Below are positions 4,226-15,512 of a stretch of 15,512 nt of DNA, piece after piece (the stretch's first letter is position 1; each line of letters begins with the position of its first letter). The DNA is from an uncultured Actinomycetes bacterium. GTDB taxonomy: Bacteria > Actinomycetota > Acidimicrobiia > Acidimicrobiales > Ilumatobacteraceae. A program made the position numbers and the translations under genes. Location: assembly GCA_937927625.1 (NCBI GenBank), contig CALBSD010000096.1, forward strand, positions 1-15,512, given 5' to 3'. The notes beneath the pieces are model-generated. The model was not told the DNA's origin and did not search any database. It worked only from the letters and a program-made list of their open reading frames with translations.

Positions 4226-7200
4226 GTGGCCCCACGTTCGTCGTCCCATGAGCGCTATTCGTTCGCAAACCTTCTTGAGCATCTTGAGCTCCCTGATCTC
4301 ATCGCGGTACAACGCGAATCGTTTGAGTGGTTTATGTCAGAAGGTCTCGCAGAGACGTTCAATGACATCTCACCAATCACTGACTACTCCGGTGATCTTC
4401 GTCTTGAACTTGAGTTTGATCCCAACGACGAAGACCTCTGCCCAGGACCAAAGTTCACTGAGGAAGAGTGCCGCGAAAAGGAAATGACATTTGCAACGCC
4501 AGTTTTCGTGCGTGCAATTTTCTCTAACCGTCAAACAGGCGAAATCAAGGAACAAGTTGTCTTCATGGGCGACTTCCCGAAGATGACGAACAAGGGAACC
4601 TTCATCATCAATGGCACCGAGCGCGTTGTTGTTTCGCAGCTTGTGCGTAGCCCTGGTGTGATTTTCGAACCAGGTGAGCGTTACCGCCTTCGTAACTTGT
4701 CGAAGCATCAGCTCGTTAAGGGCACCGTGCACCCATACCGTGGTGAATGGCTCGAGTTCGACGTTGAGCACAAGCCAGGTAAGGACGTCACTGCAGGTAC
4801 TCGCGTTGCACGTAAGCGCCGCATGAGCATCTTCACATTGCTTCGCGCACTTGGTTACGACGAAGCAGGCGCACCAGGTTTCCTCGACCGTTTCGTTAAC
4901 CACTTCGACTTCCTCGAAGGTCAGTGGGAAAAGGATCGCAACGTCAACACAACACGTGAAGAAGCGCTCCTTGAGATTTACAAGCGTGCACGTCCTGGCG
5001 AGCCTGCAACTGCAGAGTCCGCACGCGTGTACTTCGAAGGTGCATTCTTCGAAAACCGTCGTTACGACCTCAGCCGCGTTGGCCGTTACAAGATCAACCG
5101 CAAGCTTGGTGAAGAACTCGAAAAGATTCCTGCACTCTTCGGTCTCTCGAAGGATCAGCTTGACCTTCCAACAGACGACCAAGACGTGTTGTCGAAGTGT
5201 GAAGTTCTCGCAGCAGTTTCCTACATGTTGCACCTCGTGAAGCAAGAGCCTGGTTACCGTCTTGACGACCAGGACCACTTCGCAAACCGTCGCGTGCGTT
5301 CCGTTGGTGAACTCATTCAGAACCAGGTTCGCATTGGTCTTTCACGTATGGAGCGCGTTGTTCGTGAGCGCATGACAACGCAAGACGTTGAAGCAATCAC
5401 ACCGCAGACACTCATCAACATTCGTCCAGTCGTTGCTGCAATCAAGGAGTTCTTCGGAACATCTCAGTTGTCGCAGTTCATGGACCAAGTGAACCCACTC
5501 TCCGGACTCACACACCGTCGTCGTCTTTCGGCTCTCGGACCTGGTGGTCTCAGCCGCGAGCGCGCAGGTTTCGAAGTGCGAGACGTTCACTTCTCTCACT
5601 ACGGTCGTATGTGCCCGATTGAAACACCAGAAGGTCCAAACATTGGTCTGATTGGTGCACTCTCTTCGTACGCACGCGTCAACCAGTTCGGTTTCATCGA
5701 GACGCCATACCTTCGCGTCAAGAACGGCAAGGTCACGAAAGAAATCGTGTACATGGCCGCTGACGAAGAAGAGAAGTACGTCGTTGCTCAGGCGAACACA
5801 CCAGTCGAGAAGGACGGAACTCTCAAGGGTTCACGCGTTCTCTGCCGTCGTTCACCACAGGCAGCAAGCCTTGACGACCTTCGCAAGATGCTGGAAGCAG
5901 AAAGCTTCTTCGGTGCAACCACCGACATCGCAGCAGTAACGCCAGAAGAAGTTGACTTCATCGACGTTTCGCCAAAGCAGATCGTGTCGGTTGCTACCGC
6001 ACTGATTCCTTTCCTTGAGCACGACGACGCAAACCGCGCACTCATGGGTGCGAACATGCAACGTCAGGCTGTTCCATTGGTTCGCGCAGAAGCTCCATAC
6101 GTCGGTACGGGCATCGAGAAGCGCGCAGCACATGACGGCGCAGACGTCATCCTTGCTGAAGACGATGGTGAAGTCGTTGAGATTTCCGGTGAAGTCATCA
6201 CCGTGAAGTACGCAGGTAGCGCGAAGAAGACTGAGCACAAGCTCATGAAGTTCCACCGCTCCAACCAGGACACCTGCATCAACCAGATCATTCGCGTTGC
6301 AGAAGGCCAGACCATCAAGAAGGGTCAACTTCTTGCTGACGGTCCATCAACAGATGACGGTGAACTTGCACTTGGTAAGAACCTGCTCGTGGCATTCATG
6401 CCTTGGGAGGGTTACAACTTCGAGGACGCAATCATTCTTTCCGAGCGCATCGTTCGCGATGACGTGCTCACGTCGATTCACATTCATAACTATGAAGTGG
6501 ACGCACGCGACACCAAGCTTGGACCAGAAGAAATTTCTCGCGACATTCCAAACCTCTCCGACGAAATCGTTCGCGATCTCGACGAAGAAGGAATCATCCG
6601 CATTGGTGCAGAAGTAGGCCCTGGCGACGTTCTCGTTGGCAAGGTCACTCCTAAGGGTGAAACAGAACTCACACCAGAAGAGCGTTTGCTCCGTGCCATC
6701 TTCGGTGAGAAGGCTCGCGAAGTTCGCGACACCTCACTCAAGGTTCCACACGGCGAAGGCGGCAAGGTCATCGACGTCAAGGTGTTCTCACGTGACAAGG
6801 GCGATGAGTTGCCACCAGGCGTGAACCAACTTGTGAAGGTGTTCGTTGCGCAGAAGCGCAAGATCTCGGTGGGTGACAAGCTCGCTGGTCGTCACGGTAA
6901 CAAGGGTGTTATCTCGAAGATCCTCCCTGTTGAAGACATGCCATACATGGAAGACGGCACACCAGTCGACATCATCCTCAACCCACTCGGTGTTCCAAGC
7001 CGAATGAACGTGGGTCAGGTTCTTGAATCGCACCTCGGTTATGCAGCTCGTTGGGGTTGGAAGAATCCAAAGACTGGCGAAGTTGTTGGTGGAGCACCTG
7101 CACGCGGAACAGAGTCAAAGACTCGCGCTGCGACAGACCCAGCAACATTTATTGCAACACCAATTTTCGATGGTGCTCAATGGGATGAAGTGGAAGCCGC

Positions 7201-7825
7201 TGGCGAACACATGACCATTCAGGCAATCCTTGAAAATATCAACCCTGAGAGTGTTGACGGAAACCGCCTCATCGCAAACACCGGCAAGGTCATCTTGCGT
7301 AACGGTCGCACGGGCGAGAAGTACGACAACCCAATCACCGTTGGTTACAAGTACATCTTGAAACTCCATCACCTTGTCGACGACAAGATCCACGCACGCT
7401 CCACTGGTCCATACAGCATGATCACCCAGCAACCACTTGGTGGTAAGGCGCAGTTCGGTGGACAGCGCTTTGGTGAAATGGAAGTGTGGGCACTCGAGGC
7501 TTATGGCGCTGCGTACTGCTTGCAGGAACTTCTCACCATCAAGTCCGACGACGTGCTTGGTCGCGTCAAGGTGTACGAAGCAATCGTTAAGGGTGACAAC
7601 ATCCCAGAGCCAGGCATTCCTGAGTCCTTCAAGGTTCTCATGAAGGAAATGCAATCTCTCTGCCTCAATGTCGAAGTTCTCGACACTGCCGGCAAGGAAA
7701 TTGAAATGCACGAGTTCGACGATGAGATCTACCGCACCGCCGAAGAACTTGGTATTGACATCAGCCGCCCAGAACGTGGCACTGATGATGATGACCGTGA
7801 CCGCCGTCCCGCACGCGCGTACTGA
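4226..7825 (+). CDS. rpoB: DNA-directed RNA polymerase subunit beta
   Basis: A 1199-residue beta subunit, catalytic half of RNA polymerase with RpoC. I choose the GTG at 4226: AGGAG at 4216-4220 is five bases upstream, and the protein then opens VAPRSSSHERYSFANLLEHL, as expected for this family. The frame stays open back to an ATG at 3965, but that ATG lies in a terminator and upstream of the promoter. Residues 413-435 are the rifampicin region (SQLSQFMDQVNPLSGLTHR then RRLS), with Val422 and Arg431 at E. coli 518 and 527. Later motifs include SHYGRMCPIETPEGPNIGLI, LTPEERLLRAIFGEKAREVR, GDKLAGRHGNKGVI and the C-terminal anchor GGKAQFGGQRFGEMEVWALE. The Asp/Arg-rich tail is short. rpoC follows after 30 bases. 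Confidence 0.98.
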   Translation: MAPRSSSHERYSFANLLEHLELPDLIAVQRESFEWFMSEGLAETFNDISPITDYSGDLRLELEFDPNDEDLCPGPKFTEEECREKEMTFATPVFVRAIFSNRQTGEIKEQVVFMGDFPKMTNKGTFIINGTERVVVSQLVRSPGVIFEPGERYRLRNLSKHQLVKGTVHPYRGEWLEFDVEHKPGKDVTAGTRVARKRRMSIFTLLRALGYDEAGAPGFLDRFVNHFDFLEGQWEKDRNVNTTREEALLEIYKRARPGEPATAESARVYFEGAFFENRRYDLSRVGRYKINRKLGEELEKIPALFGLSKDQLDLPTDDQDVLSKCEVLAAVSYMLHLVKQEPGYRLDDQDHFANRRVRSVGELIQNQVRIGLSRMERVVRERMTTQDVEAITPQTLINIRPVVAAIKEFFGTSQLSQFMDQVNPLSGLTHRRRLSALGPGGLSRERAGFEVRDVHFSHYGRMCPIETPEGPNIGLIGALSSYARVNQFGFIETPYLRVKNGKVTKEIVYMAADEEEKYVVAQANTPVEKDGTLKGSRVLCRRSPQAASLDDLRKMLEAESFFGATTDIAAVTPEEVDFIDVSPKQIVSVATALIPFLEHDDANRALMGANMQRQAVPLVRAEAPYVGTGIEKRAAHDGADVILAEDDGEVVEISGEVITVKYAGSAKKTEHKLMKFHRSNQDTCINQIIRVAEGQTIKKGQLLADGPSTDDGELALGKNLLVAFMPWEGYNFEDAIILSERIVRDDVLTSIHIHNYEVDARDTKLGPEEISRDIPNLSDEIVRDLDEEGIIRIGAEVGPGDVLVGKVTPKGETELTPEERLLRAIFGEKAREVRDTSLKVPHGEGGKVIDVKVFSRDKGDELPPGVNQLVKVFVAQKRKISVGDKLAGRHGNKGVISKILPVEDMPYMEDGTPVDIILNPLGVPSRMNVGQVLESHLGYAARWGWKNPKTGEVVGGAPARGTESKTRAATDPATFIATPIFDGAQWDEVEAAGEHMTIQAILENINPESVDGNRLIANTGKVILRNGRTGEKYDNPITVGYKYILKLHHLVDDKIHARSTGPYSMITQQPLGGKAQFGGQRFGEMEVWALEAYGAAYCLQELLTIKSDDVLGRVKVYEAIVKGDNIPEPGIPESFKVLMKEMQSLCLNVEVLDTAGKEIEMHEFDDEIYRTAEELGIDISRPERGTDDDDRDRRPARAY

Positions 7826-7855
7826 ACCGAACGACCCTAAGGAAACGACACTCCA

Positions 7856-11902
<4,047 letters not shown>

Positions 11903-11903
11903 A

Positions 11904-11924
11904 CTAGTGGCAGGTTGCCACTAG
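11904..11924 (+). other. Perfect inverted repeat after rpoC
   Basis: CTAGTGGCA (11904-11912) and TGCCACTAG (11916-11924) form a 9-bp stem with a GGT loop, one base after the rpoC stop. No T run follows, so it is unlikely to be an efficient intrinsic terminator by itself; it may stabilise the rpoBC mRNA 3' end. Confidence 0.5.
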
Positions 11925-11944
11925 GGAACACTCACCCTTAGCCT
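11915..11944 (+). promoter_or_regulatory. Possible promoter for rpsL operon
   Basis: TTGCCA (11915-11920), an 18-base spacer, and TAGCCT (11939-11944) fit a weak sigma70-type promoter with the TANNNT -10 form. The -35 box overlaps the 3' arm of the hairpin after rpoC. The predicted start near 11950 would leave little room for the ribosome site of the upstream frame at 11957, which argues against both being right. Low confidence. Confidence 0.3.
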
Positions 11945-11956
11945 TACAAGGTCTTG

Positions 11957-12016
11957 ATGGCCTTCACGGCGTCGGAATTTATTCCGGTCTCCAAGCCAAC
12001 AGATCAGATTTTTTAG
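11957..12016 (+). CDS. Candidate 19-codon leader peptide before rpsL
   Basis: ATG-initiated frame encoding MAFTASEFIPVSKPTDQIF followed by TAG. AAGGT at 11948-11952 is well placed as a ribosome site. That site and the start codon sit in a small hairpin, AAGGTC (11948-11953) with GGCCTT (11959-11964), so initiation could be masked. The stop ends 14 bases before the rpsL GTG, just ahead of its ribosome site. No homologue is recalled. It covers the palindrome at 11973-11986. The frame and signals are seen; translation is a hypothesis. Confidence 0.35.
   Translation: MAFTASEFIPVSKPTDQIF
11973..11986 (+). repeat. 14-base palindrome upstream of rpsL
   Basis: CGGAATTTATTCCG is a perfect inverted repeat of two 6-base arms around TT. 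As DNA it has the form of a dimeric repressor site; as RNA it could form a 5-bp hairpin with a TTTA loop. It lies 44 bases before the rpsL start. No known operator is recognised. Confidence 0.35.
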
Positions 12017-12030
12017 CAAGAGGTAATTGC

Positions 12031-12402
12031 GTGCCCACAATTCAGCAGTTGATCCGCCAGGGTCGCAGCAGCAAGACAACAAAGACGAAGACACCAGCGT
12101 TGAAGGGTTCCCCTCAGCGTCGTGGTGTGTGCACCCGCGTGTTCACCACCACACCAAAGAAGCCAAACTCGGCTCTTCGTAAGGTGGCACGTGTTCGTCT
12201 CACCAGTGGTGTTGAAGTCACTGCGTACATCCCAGGCGAAGGACACAACTTGCAGGAGCACAGCATCGTGCTCGTGCGTGGTGGTCGTGTTCGCGACCTT
12301 CCAGGTGTTCGCTACAAGATCATCCGCGGTGCACTTGACGCTGCAGGCGTAAAGAATCGTAAGCAGTCACGCAGCCGTTACGGCGCAAAGCGCGAGAAGT
12401 AA
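12031..12402 (+). CDS. rpsL: 30S ribosomal protein S12
   Basis: A 123-residue S12, the decoding-centre protein of the small subunit that governs accuracy and streptomycin response. The start is GTG, with AGAGGT at 12020-12025 as ribosome site. The N-terminus PTIQQLIRQGR and the motifs GSPQRRGVCTRV and TTPKKPNSALRK are standard, and Lys43 is kept. The loop GGRVRDLPGVRY carries Arg88 (codon CGC at 12292-12294) where nearly all S12 proteins have Lys; K88R is a known streptomycin-resistance change in Mycobacterium tuberculosis. Asp89, whose equivalent is beta-methylthiolated in E. coli, is kept. rpsG follows after 12 bases, so the two are co-translated. Confidence 0.98.
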   Translation: MPTIQQLIRQGRSSKTTKTKTPALKGSPQRRGVCTRVFTTTPKKPNSALRKVARVRLTSGVEVTAYIPGEGHNLQEHSIVLVRGGRVRDLPGVRYKIIRGALDAAGVKNRKQSRSRYGAKREK

Positions 12403-12414
12403 GAAGGAAGCACC

Positions 12415-12885
12415 ATGCCACGTAAGGGCCCCGCAACACGTCGCGAACTCGTCGCCGACCCCATCTACCGTTCACTCGTTGTCACGCAGCTCACCAACAA
12501 GGTGATGTTGCACGGCAAGAAGAGCATCGCTGAAAAGATCGTCTACGACGCGATGGAACTCATCGAGAAGAAGACCGGCACTGAGCCACTTTCAACAGTG
12601 AAGCGTGCAATCGAGAACGTTAAGCCACCACTCGAAGTTCGTAGCCGCCGCGTTGGTGGTGCTACGTACCAGGTGCCAGTTGAAGTGAAGCCTCGTCGTG
12701 CTTCCACACTCGCAATTCGTTGGATCGTCGATTACTCCCGTGACCGTCGTGAAAAGACAATGTCAGAGTGCCTCGCTAACGAACTCATGGATGCAGCCAA
12801 CGGTCTTGGTGCTTCGATGAAGAAGCGTGACGACATGCAGAAGATGGCCGAATCCAACAAGGCATTTGCTCACTACCGCTGGTAG
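12415..12885 (+). CDS. rpsG: 30S ribosomal protein S7
   Basis: A 156-residue S7, a primary binder of the 16S rRNA 3' major domain that nucleates the head of the 30S subunit and lines the E site. PRKGPATRRELVADPIYRS opens the protein. The conserved NKVMLHGKKSIAEKIVYDA follows, then the beta hairpin region EVRSRRVGGATYQVPVEV (about 75-92) and the C-terminal helices ending MAESNKAFAHYRW. The ATG follows AAGGA by six bases. In E. coli S7 represses its operon through the rpsL-rpsG gap; here that gap is too short for such a site, while the following gap to fusA holds a strong hairpin. Confidence 0.98.
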   Translation: MPRKGPATRRELVADPIYRSLVVTQLTNKVMLHGKKSIAEKIVYDAMELIEKKTGTEPLSTVKRAIENVKPPLEVRSRRVGGATYQVPVEVKPRRASTLAIRWIVDYSRDRREKTMSECLANELMDAANGLGASMKKRDDMQKMAESNKAFAHYRW

Positions 12886-12915
12886 TGCAGTAACGCATCA
12901 CAACAAATTTTTCGA

Positions 12916-12947
12916 GAGCGCACCGCCAGGAATCCTGAGGTGCGCTC
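12916..12947 (+). other. Strong hairpin between rpsG and fusA
   Basis: GAGCGCACC (12916-12924) pairs perfectly with GGTGCGCTC (12939-12947). Inside, CAGG (12927-12930) pairs with CCTG (12934-12937) around an AAT loop, with a small GC/A internal loop between the stems. No T run follows, so it is not a usual terminator. It could be an RNA-processing site or a protein-binding site such as for S7. The 3' arm contains the only ribosome-site-like stretch for the short frame at 12952. Confidence 0.55.
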
Positions 12948-12951
12948 CCGT

Positions 12952-12993
12952 ATGTCAGACCTACAAACAACTCTCCCCGCAACAACAAGGTGA
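12952..12993 (+). CDS. Weak candidate 13-codon frame before fusA
   Basis: ATG frame encoding MSDLQTTLPATTR followed by TGA. The stop overlaps the fusA ribosome site AAGGTGA and ends six bases before the fusA ATG. GAGGTG (12937-12942) could act as its ribosome site nine bases upstream, but it is paired in the preceding hairpin. The arrangement resembles the frames before rpoB and rpsL, yet the start signal is the poorest of the three. Confidence 0.2.
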   Translation: MSDLQTTLPATTR

Positions 12994-12999
12994 ATTCCA

Positions 13000-15099
13000 A
13001 TGGCAAAGCGTGAATACCCACTCGATCGCACTCGCAACATCGGCATCATGGCGCACATCGACGCCGGTAAGACAACAACAACCGAGCGCATTCTTTACTA
13101 CACAGGTAAGAGCTACAAGATCGGCGAAGTGCACGAAGGTGCAGCAACCATGGACCACATGGCGCAAGAGCAAGAGCGCGGTATCACCATTACGTCCGCT
13201 GCGACTACTTGTATCTGGAACAACCACCGAATCAACATCATCGACACACCAGGTCACGTGGACTTCACCATTGAAGTTGAGCGTTCACTTCGCGTGCTCG
13301 ACGGTGCTGTCACCGTGTTCGACTCGGTTGCTGGTGTAGAGCCACAAACCGAAACAGTGTGGCGTCAGGCCAACAAGTACAAAGTTCCTCGTATGTGCTT
13401 CATCAACAAGATGGACCGCATCGGTGCAAACTTCTATCGCACAGTTGACATGGTGAAGGAACGTCTTCAGGCAGTTCCCGCAGTCATTCAGATTCCTGTC
13501 GGTGCAGGTGGACCAGAAAGCAACAAGCCTTTCATCGGACTTATTGACATCGTGAAGATGAAGGCTCTCATCTGGCAAGACGAAGAACTCGGTGCTAAGT
13601 GGGACGAAATTGACATCCCTGCTGATCAGGTTGACGAAGCAAACGAATACCGCACCGCTCTTCTTGAGACAATCGCAACAAGCGACGACGCTTTCATGGA
13701 GAAGTACCTCGCTGGTGAAGAAGTCACAGAAGCTGATATCAAGCGCGCACTTCGTACCGGAACACTTGCATTCGACTTCGTGCCCATCCTGTGTGGTTCA
13801 GCTTTCAAGAACAAGGGCGTTCAGCCAATGCTCGACGCAGTTGTTGACTACTTGCCAAGCCCACTCGACATTCCTGCTGCTGTTGGTACAAATAACAAGG
13901 GTGATCAGGAACTCACGCGTCCAGCAGATGAGAACGGTCCGTTCGCAGCACTTGCATTCAAGATTGTTGCAGACCCATTTGGCAAGCTCACATACTTCCG
14001 CGTGTACTCCGGCTCCATCAACAAGGGTGACGAGTTGTACAACTCCACCAAGGAGCGCAAGGAGCGTCTCGGACGCATTCTTCTCATGCACGCAAACCAG
14101 CGTGAGGACCTTGACATCGCAATGGCCGGTGACATCGTTGCTGGTCTCGGATTCAAGGAGACCACCACTGGTGACACTCTGTGTGACCGTGACAACCTCA
14201 TCATCCTGGAGCGCATGGAATTCCCAGAGCCAGTGATTCACGTAGCTATTGAGCCAAAGACAAAGGACGACCAGGACAAGCTTGGCAAAGCTCTCAAGTC
14301 ATTGTCCGATGAAGACCCAACGTTCCGCGTTCGCACCGACGAAGAAACTGCTCAGACCGTTATCTCCGGAATGGGTGAGCTTCACCTTGAAATTCTTGTT
14401 GACCGTATGCAACGTGAATTCAACGTGGAAGCAACTGTTGGTAAGCCGCAAGTGGCATACCGAGAAACCATCACCAAGTCTGTTGAGTCCGTGGAATATC
14501 GCCACATCAAGCAGTCCGGTGGTTCGGGTCAGTTCGCAGTCGTCAAGATCTCCGTTGAGCCAACAGGTCCTGGTGGCGGTTACGTCTTCGAAGACAAGAT
14601 CACAGGTGGACGCGTTCCTCGCGAATACATCCAGCCAACCAACCAAGGCATCCAGTCCGCCCTTGATAACGGTGTTCTCGCCGGTTACCCAACGGTGGAC
14701 GTCAAGGTCAGCCTTGTTGACGGTCAATACCACGACGTGGACTCCAGCGAAATGGCGTTCAAGATTGCGGGTCAAATGGCATTCCGTGAAGCAGCTCGTA
14801 AGGCAGGCCCTGTCCTCCTCGAGCCAATCATGGGCGTCGAAGTCGTAACCCCTGATGAATACATGGGTGACGTCATGGGTGACCTCAGCAGCCGTCGCGG
14901 ACGTATCGAAGGCATGGAAGCACGCGGAAATACTCAGGTAGTTCGTGCGCAGGTTCCGCTTTCCGAAATGTTCGGTTACAGTACCGATCTCCGGTCACGC
15001 ACCCAGGGGCGTGCCACCTACACGATGCAATTCCACTCGTACCAGCAGGTGCCTGAGGTAATCGCAACAGAAATCGTGAAGCGCGTTCGCGGCGAATAA
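13000..15099 (+). CDS. fusA: Elongation factor G
   Basis: A 699-residue EF-G, the GTPase that drives tRNA and mRNA translocation and, with RRF, ribosome recycling. The G domain shows AHIDAGKTTTTE at 18-29 (P loop), RGITITSAAT in switch I, DTPGHVDF at 82-89 and NKMD at 136-139. Domain II includes YFRVYSGSINKGD. Domain III contains ISGMGELHLEILVDRM. Domain IV includes QSGGSGQFAVVKI and VPREYIQPTNQGIQSALDNG, and domain V contains EPIMGVEVVTPDEYMGDVMG. Length and motifs are fully normal, close to actinobacterial EF-G. AAGGTGA gives the ribosome site. A possible short frame and a hairpin precede it; tuf follows after 67 bases. Confidence 0.98.
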   Translation: MAKREYPLDRTRNIGIMAHIDAGKTTTTERILYYTGKSYKIGEVHEGAATMDHMAQEQERGITITSAATTCIWNNHRINIIDTPGHVDFTIEVERSLRVLDGAVTVFDSVAGVEPQTETVWRQANKYKVPRMCFINKMDRIGANFYRTVDMVKERLQAVPAVIQIPVGAGGPESNKPFIGLIDIVKMKALIWQDEELGAKWDEIDIPADQVDEANEYRTALLETIATSDDAFMEKYLAGEEVTEADIKRALRTGTLAFDFVPILCGSAFKNKGVQPMLDAVVDYLPSPLDIPAAVGTNNKGDQELTRPADENGPFAALAFKIVADPFGKLTYFRVYSGSINKGDELYNSTKERKERLGRILLMHANQREDLDIAMAGDIVAGLGFKETTTGDTLCDRDNLIILERMEFPEPVIHVAIEPKTKDDQDKLGKALKSLSDEDPTFRVRTDEETAQTVISGMGELHLEILVDRMQREFNVEATVGKPQVAYRETITKSVESVEYRHIKQSGGSGQFAVVKISVEPTGPGGGYVFEDKITGGRVPREYIQPTNQGIQSALDNGVLAGYPTVDVKVSLVDGQYHDVDSSEMAFKIAGQMAFREAARKAGPVLLEPIMGVEVVTPDEYMGDVMGDLSSRRGRIEGMEARGNTQVVRAQVPLSEMFGYSTDLRSRTQGRATYTMQFHSYQQVPEVIATEIVKRVRGE

Positions 15100-15166
15100 G
15101 CCACGAACACAACTTCAAGAACATTGACAACCCACTACACCCTCTAAGAAAAAGCAGGAAAGAAGC

Positions 15167-15512
15167 ATGAGCAAAGCAAAGTTTGAGCGCAATAAGCCTC
15201 ACGTAAACATTGGAACCATGGGTCACATTGACCACGGCAAGACCACGTTGACGGCTGCTATTTCGAAGACTCTGGGTGACCGTGGGTTGGCTGAGTACAC
15301 ACCTTTCGATCAGATTGACAAGGCGCCTGAAGAAAAAGCTCGTGGTATTACGATTTCGATCGCACACATTGAGTATGAGACAGAGAAGCGTCACTACGCA
15401 CACGTCGACATGCCAGGTCACGCTGACTACATCAAGAACATGATCACTGGTGCAGCGCAGGTTGATGGTGCGATCCTTGTGGTTGCTGCAACTGACGGCC
15501 CGATGCCTCAGA
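15167..15512 (+). CDS. tuf: Elongation factor Tu, 5' part (second copy)
   Basis: The first 115 codons are visible; the gene runs off the window. MSKAKFERNKPHVNIGTMGH opens the protein, with the P loop GHIDHGKT at 19-26, switch I ending RGITISIAH, and the G3 motif reading VDMPGHADYIKNMITGAAQ. Met stands between Asp and Pro where E. coli has Cys81 and M. tuberculosis has Ala, a position known to vary. AGGA at 15156-15159 is seven bases before the ATG. It is the usual last gene of the str operon. TTGACA occurs at 15124-15129 but without a good -10 box, so a promoter of its own is doubtful. Its relation to the first copy cannot be judged, because the visible parts do not overlap. Confidence 0.97.
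   Translation, partial: MSKAKFERNKPHVNIGTMGHIDHGKTTLTAAISKTLGDRGLAEYTPFDQIDKAPEEKARGITISIAHIEYETEKRHYAHVDMPGHADYIKNMITGAAQVDGAILVVAATDGPMPQ

Noticed and set aside
4370..5278. Antisense open frame of 302 codons inside rpoB
   Set aside because: Same origin: codon bias of rpoB leaves few stops on the reverse strand; no ribosome site or family motif was seen.
12009..12014. Six-T run before rpsL as a terminator
   Set aside because: No stable stem lies directly upstream; only a weak four-pair match could be found.
15124..15150. TTGACA as the -35 box of a separate tuf promoter
   Set aside because: The best -10 candidate, TAAGAA, is 15 bases away and lacks the final T, so the match is unconvincing.
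14885..15421. Antisense open frame of 178 codons over the fusA end and tuf start
   Set aside because: Overlaps two clear genes on the plus strand and shows no motif.

Overview
The window is a contiguous, all plus-strand block of core translation and transcription genes: the 3' end of one tuf copy, rpmG, tRNA-Trp, secE, nusG, rplK, rplA, rplJ, rplL, rpoB, rpoC, rpsL, rpsG, fusA and the 5' part of a second tuf copy. Every protein gene was recognised from its translation, and no gene of unknown function is interposed. The proteins look actinobacterial. RpoC carries the helical clamp insertion typical of that phylum, and RpoB, RpoC and EF-G motifs read like actinobacterial ones. Moderate GC, a short RpoB N-terminus and the compact gene order suggest a deep-branching Actinomycetota lineage, possibly Acidimicrobiia; that placement is inference and was not tested by a search.

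Layout: (1) 1-260 tuf tail and rpmG; (2) 299-1444 a UUCG-capped hairpin, tRNA-Trp, then secE and nusG; (3) 1487-3910 the four stalk and L1 ribosomal protein genes, with a structured L10 leader before rplJ and hairpins around rplL; (4) 3911-4225 a 315-base gap holding two tandem terminators, a good sigma70-type promoter, a long structured leader and a short upstream reading frame that ends at the rpoB start; (5) 4226-11902 rpoB and rpoC; (6) 11903-15512 the str-type operon rpsL, rpsG, fusA, tuf, again with hairpins and candidate upstream reading frames in the gaps.

The genes act together in gene expression. NusG and RNA polymerase transcribe; L33, L11, L1, L10, L12, S12 and S7 build the ribosome; EF-G and EF-Tu drive elongation on the L10-L12 stalk; SecE serves protein export. 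The genes themselves are ordinary. The interest lies in the gaps and in single residues: a 10-codon leader peptide (MVLPCPACQE) coupled to rpoB, a 19-codon one before rpsL, an S12 with Arg at position 88 (the K88R position of streptomycin resistance), an L33 with three instead of four zinc cysteines, matched hairpins on both sides of rplL, and two tuf copies bracketing the whole block in direct orientation. No mobile element, CRISPR array, rRNA gene or phage gene was seen.
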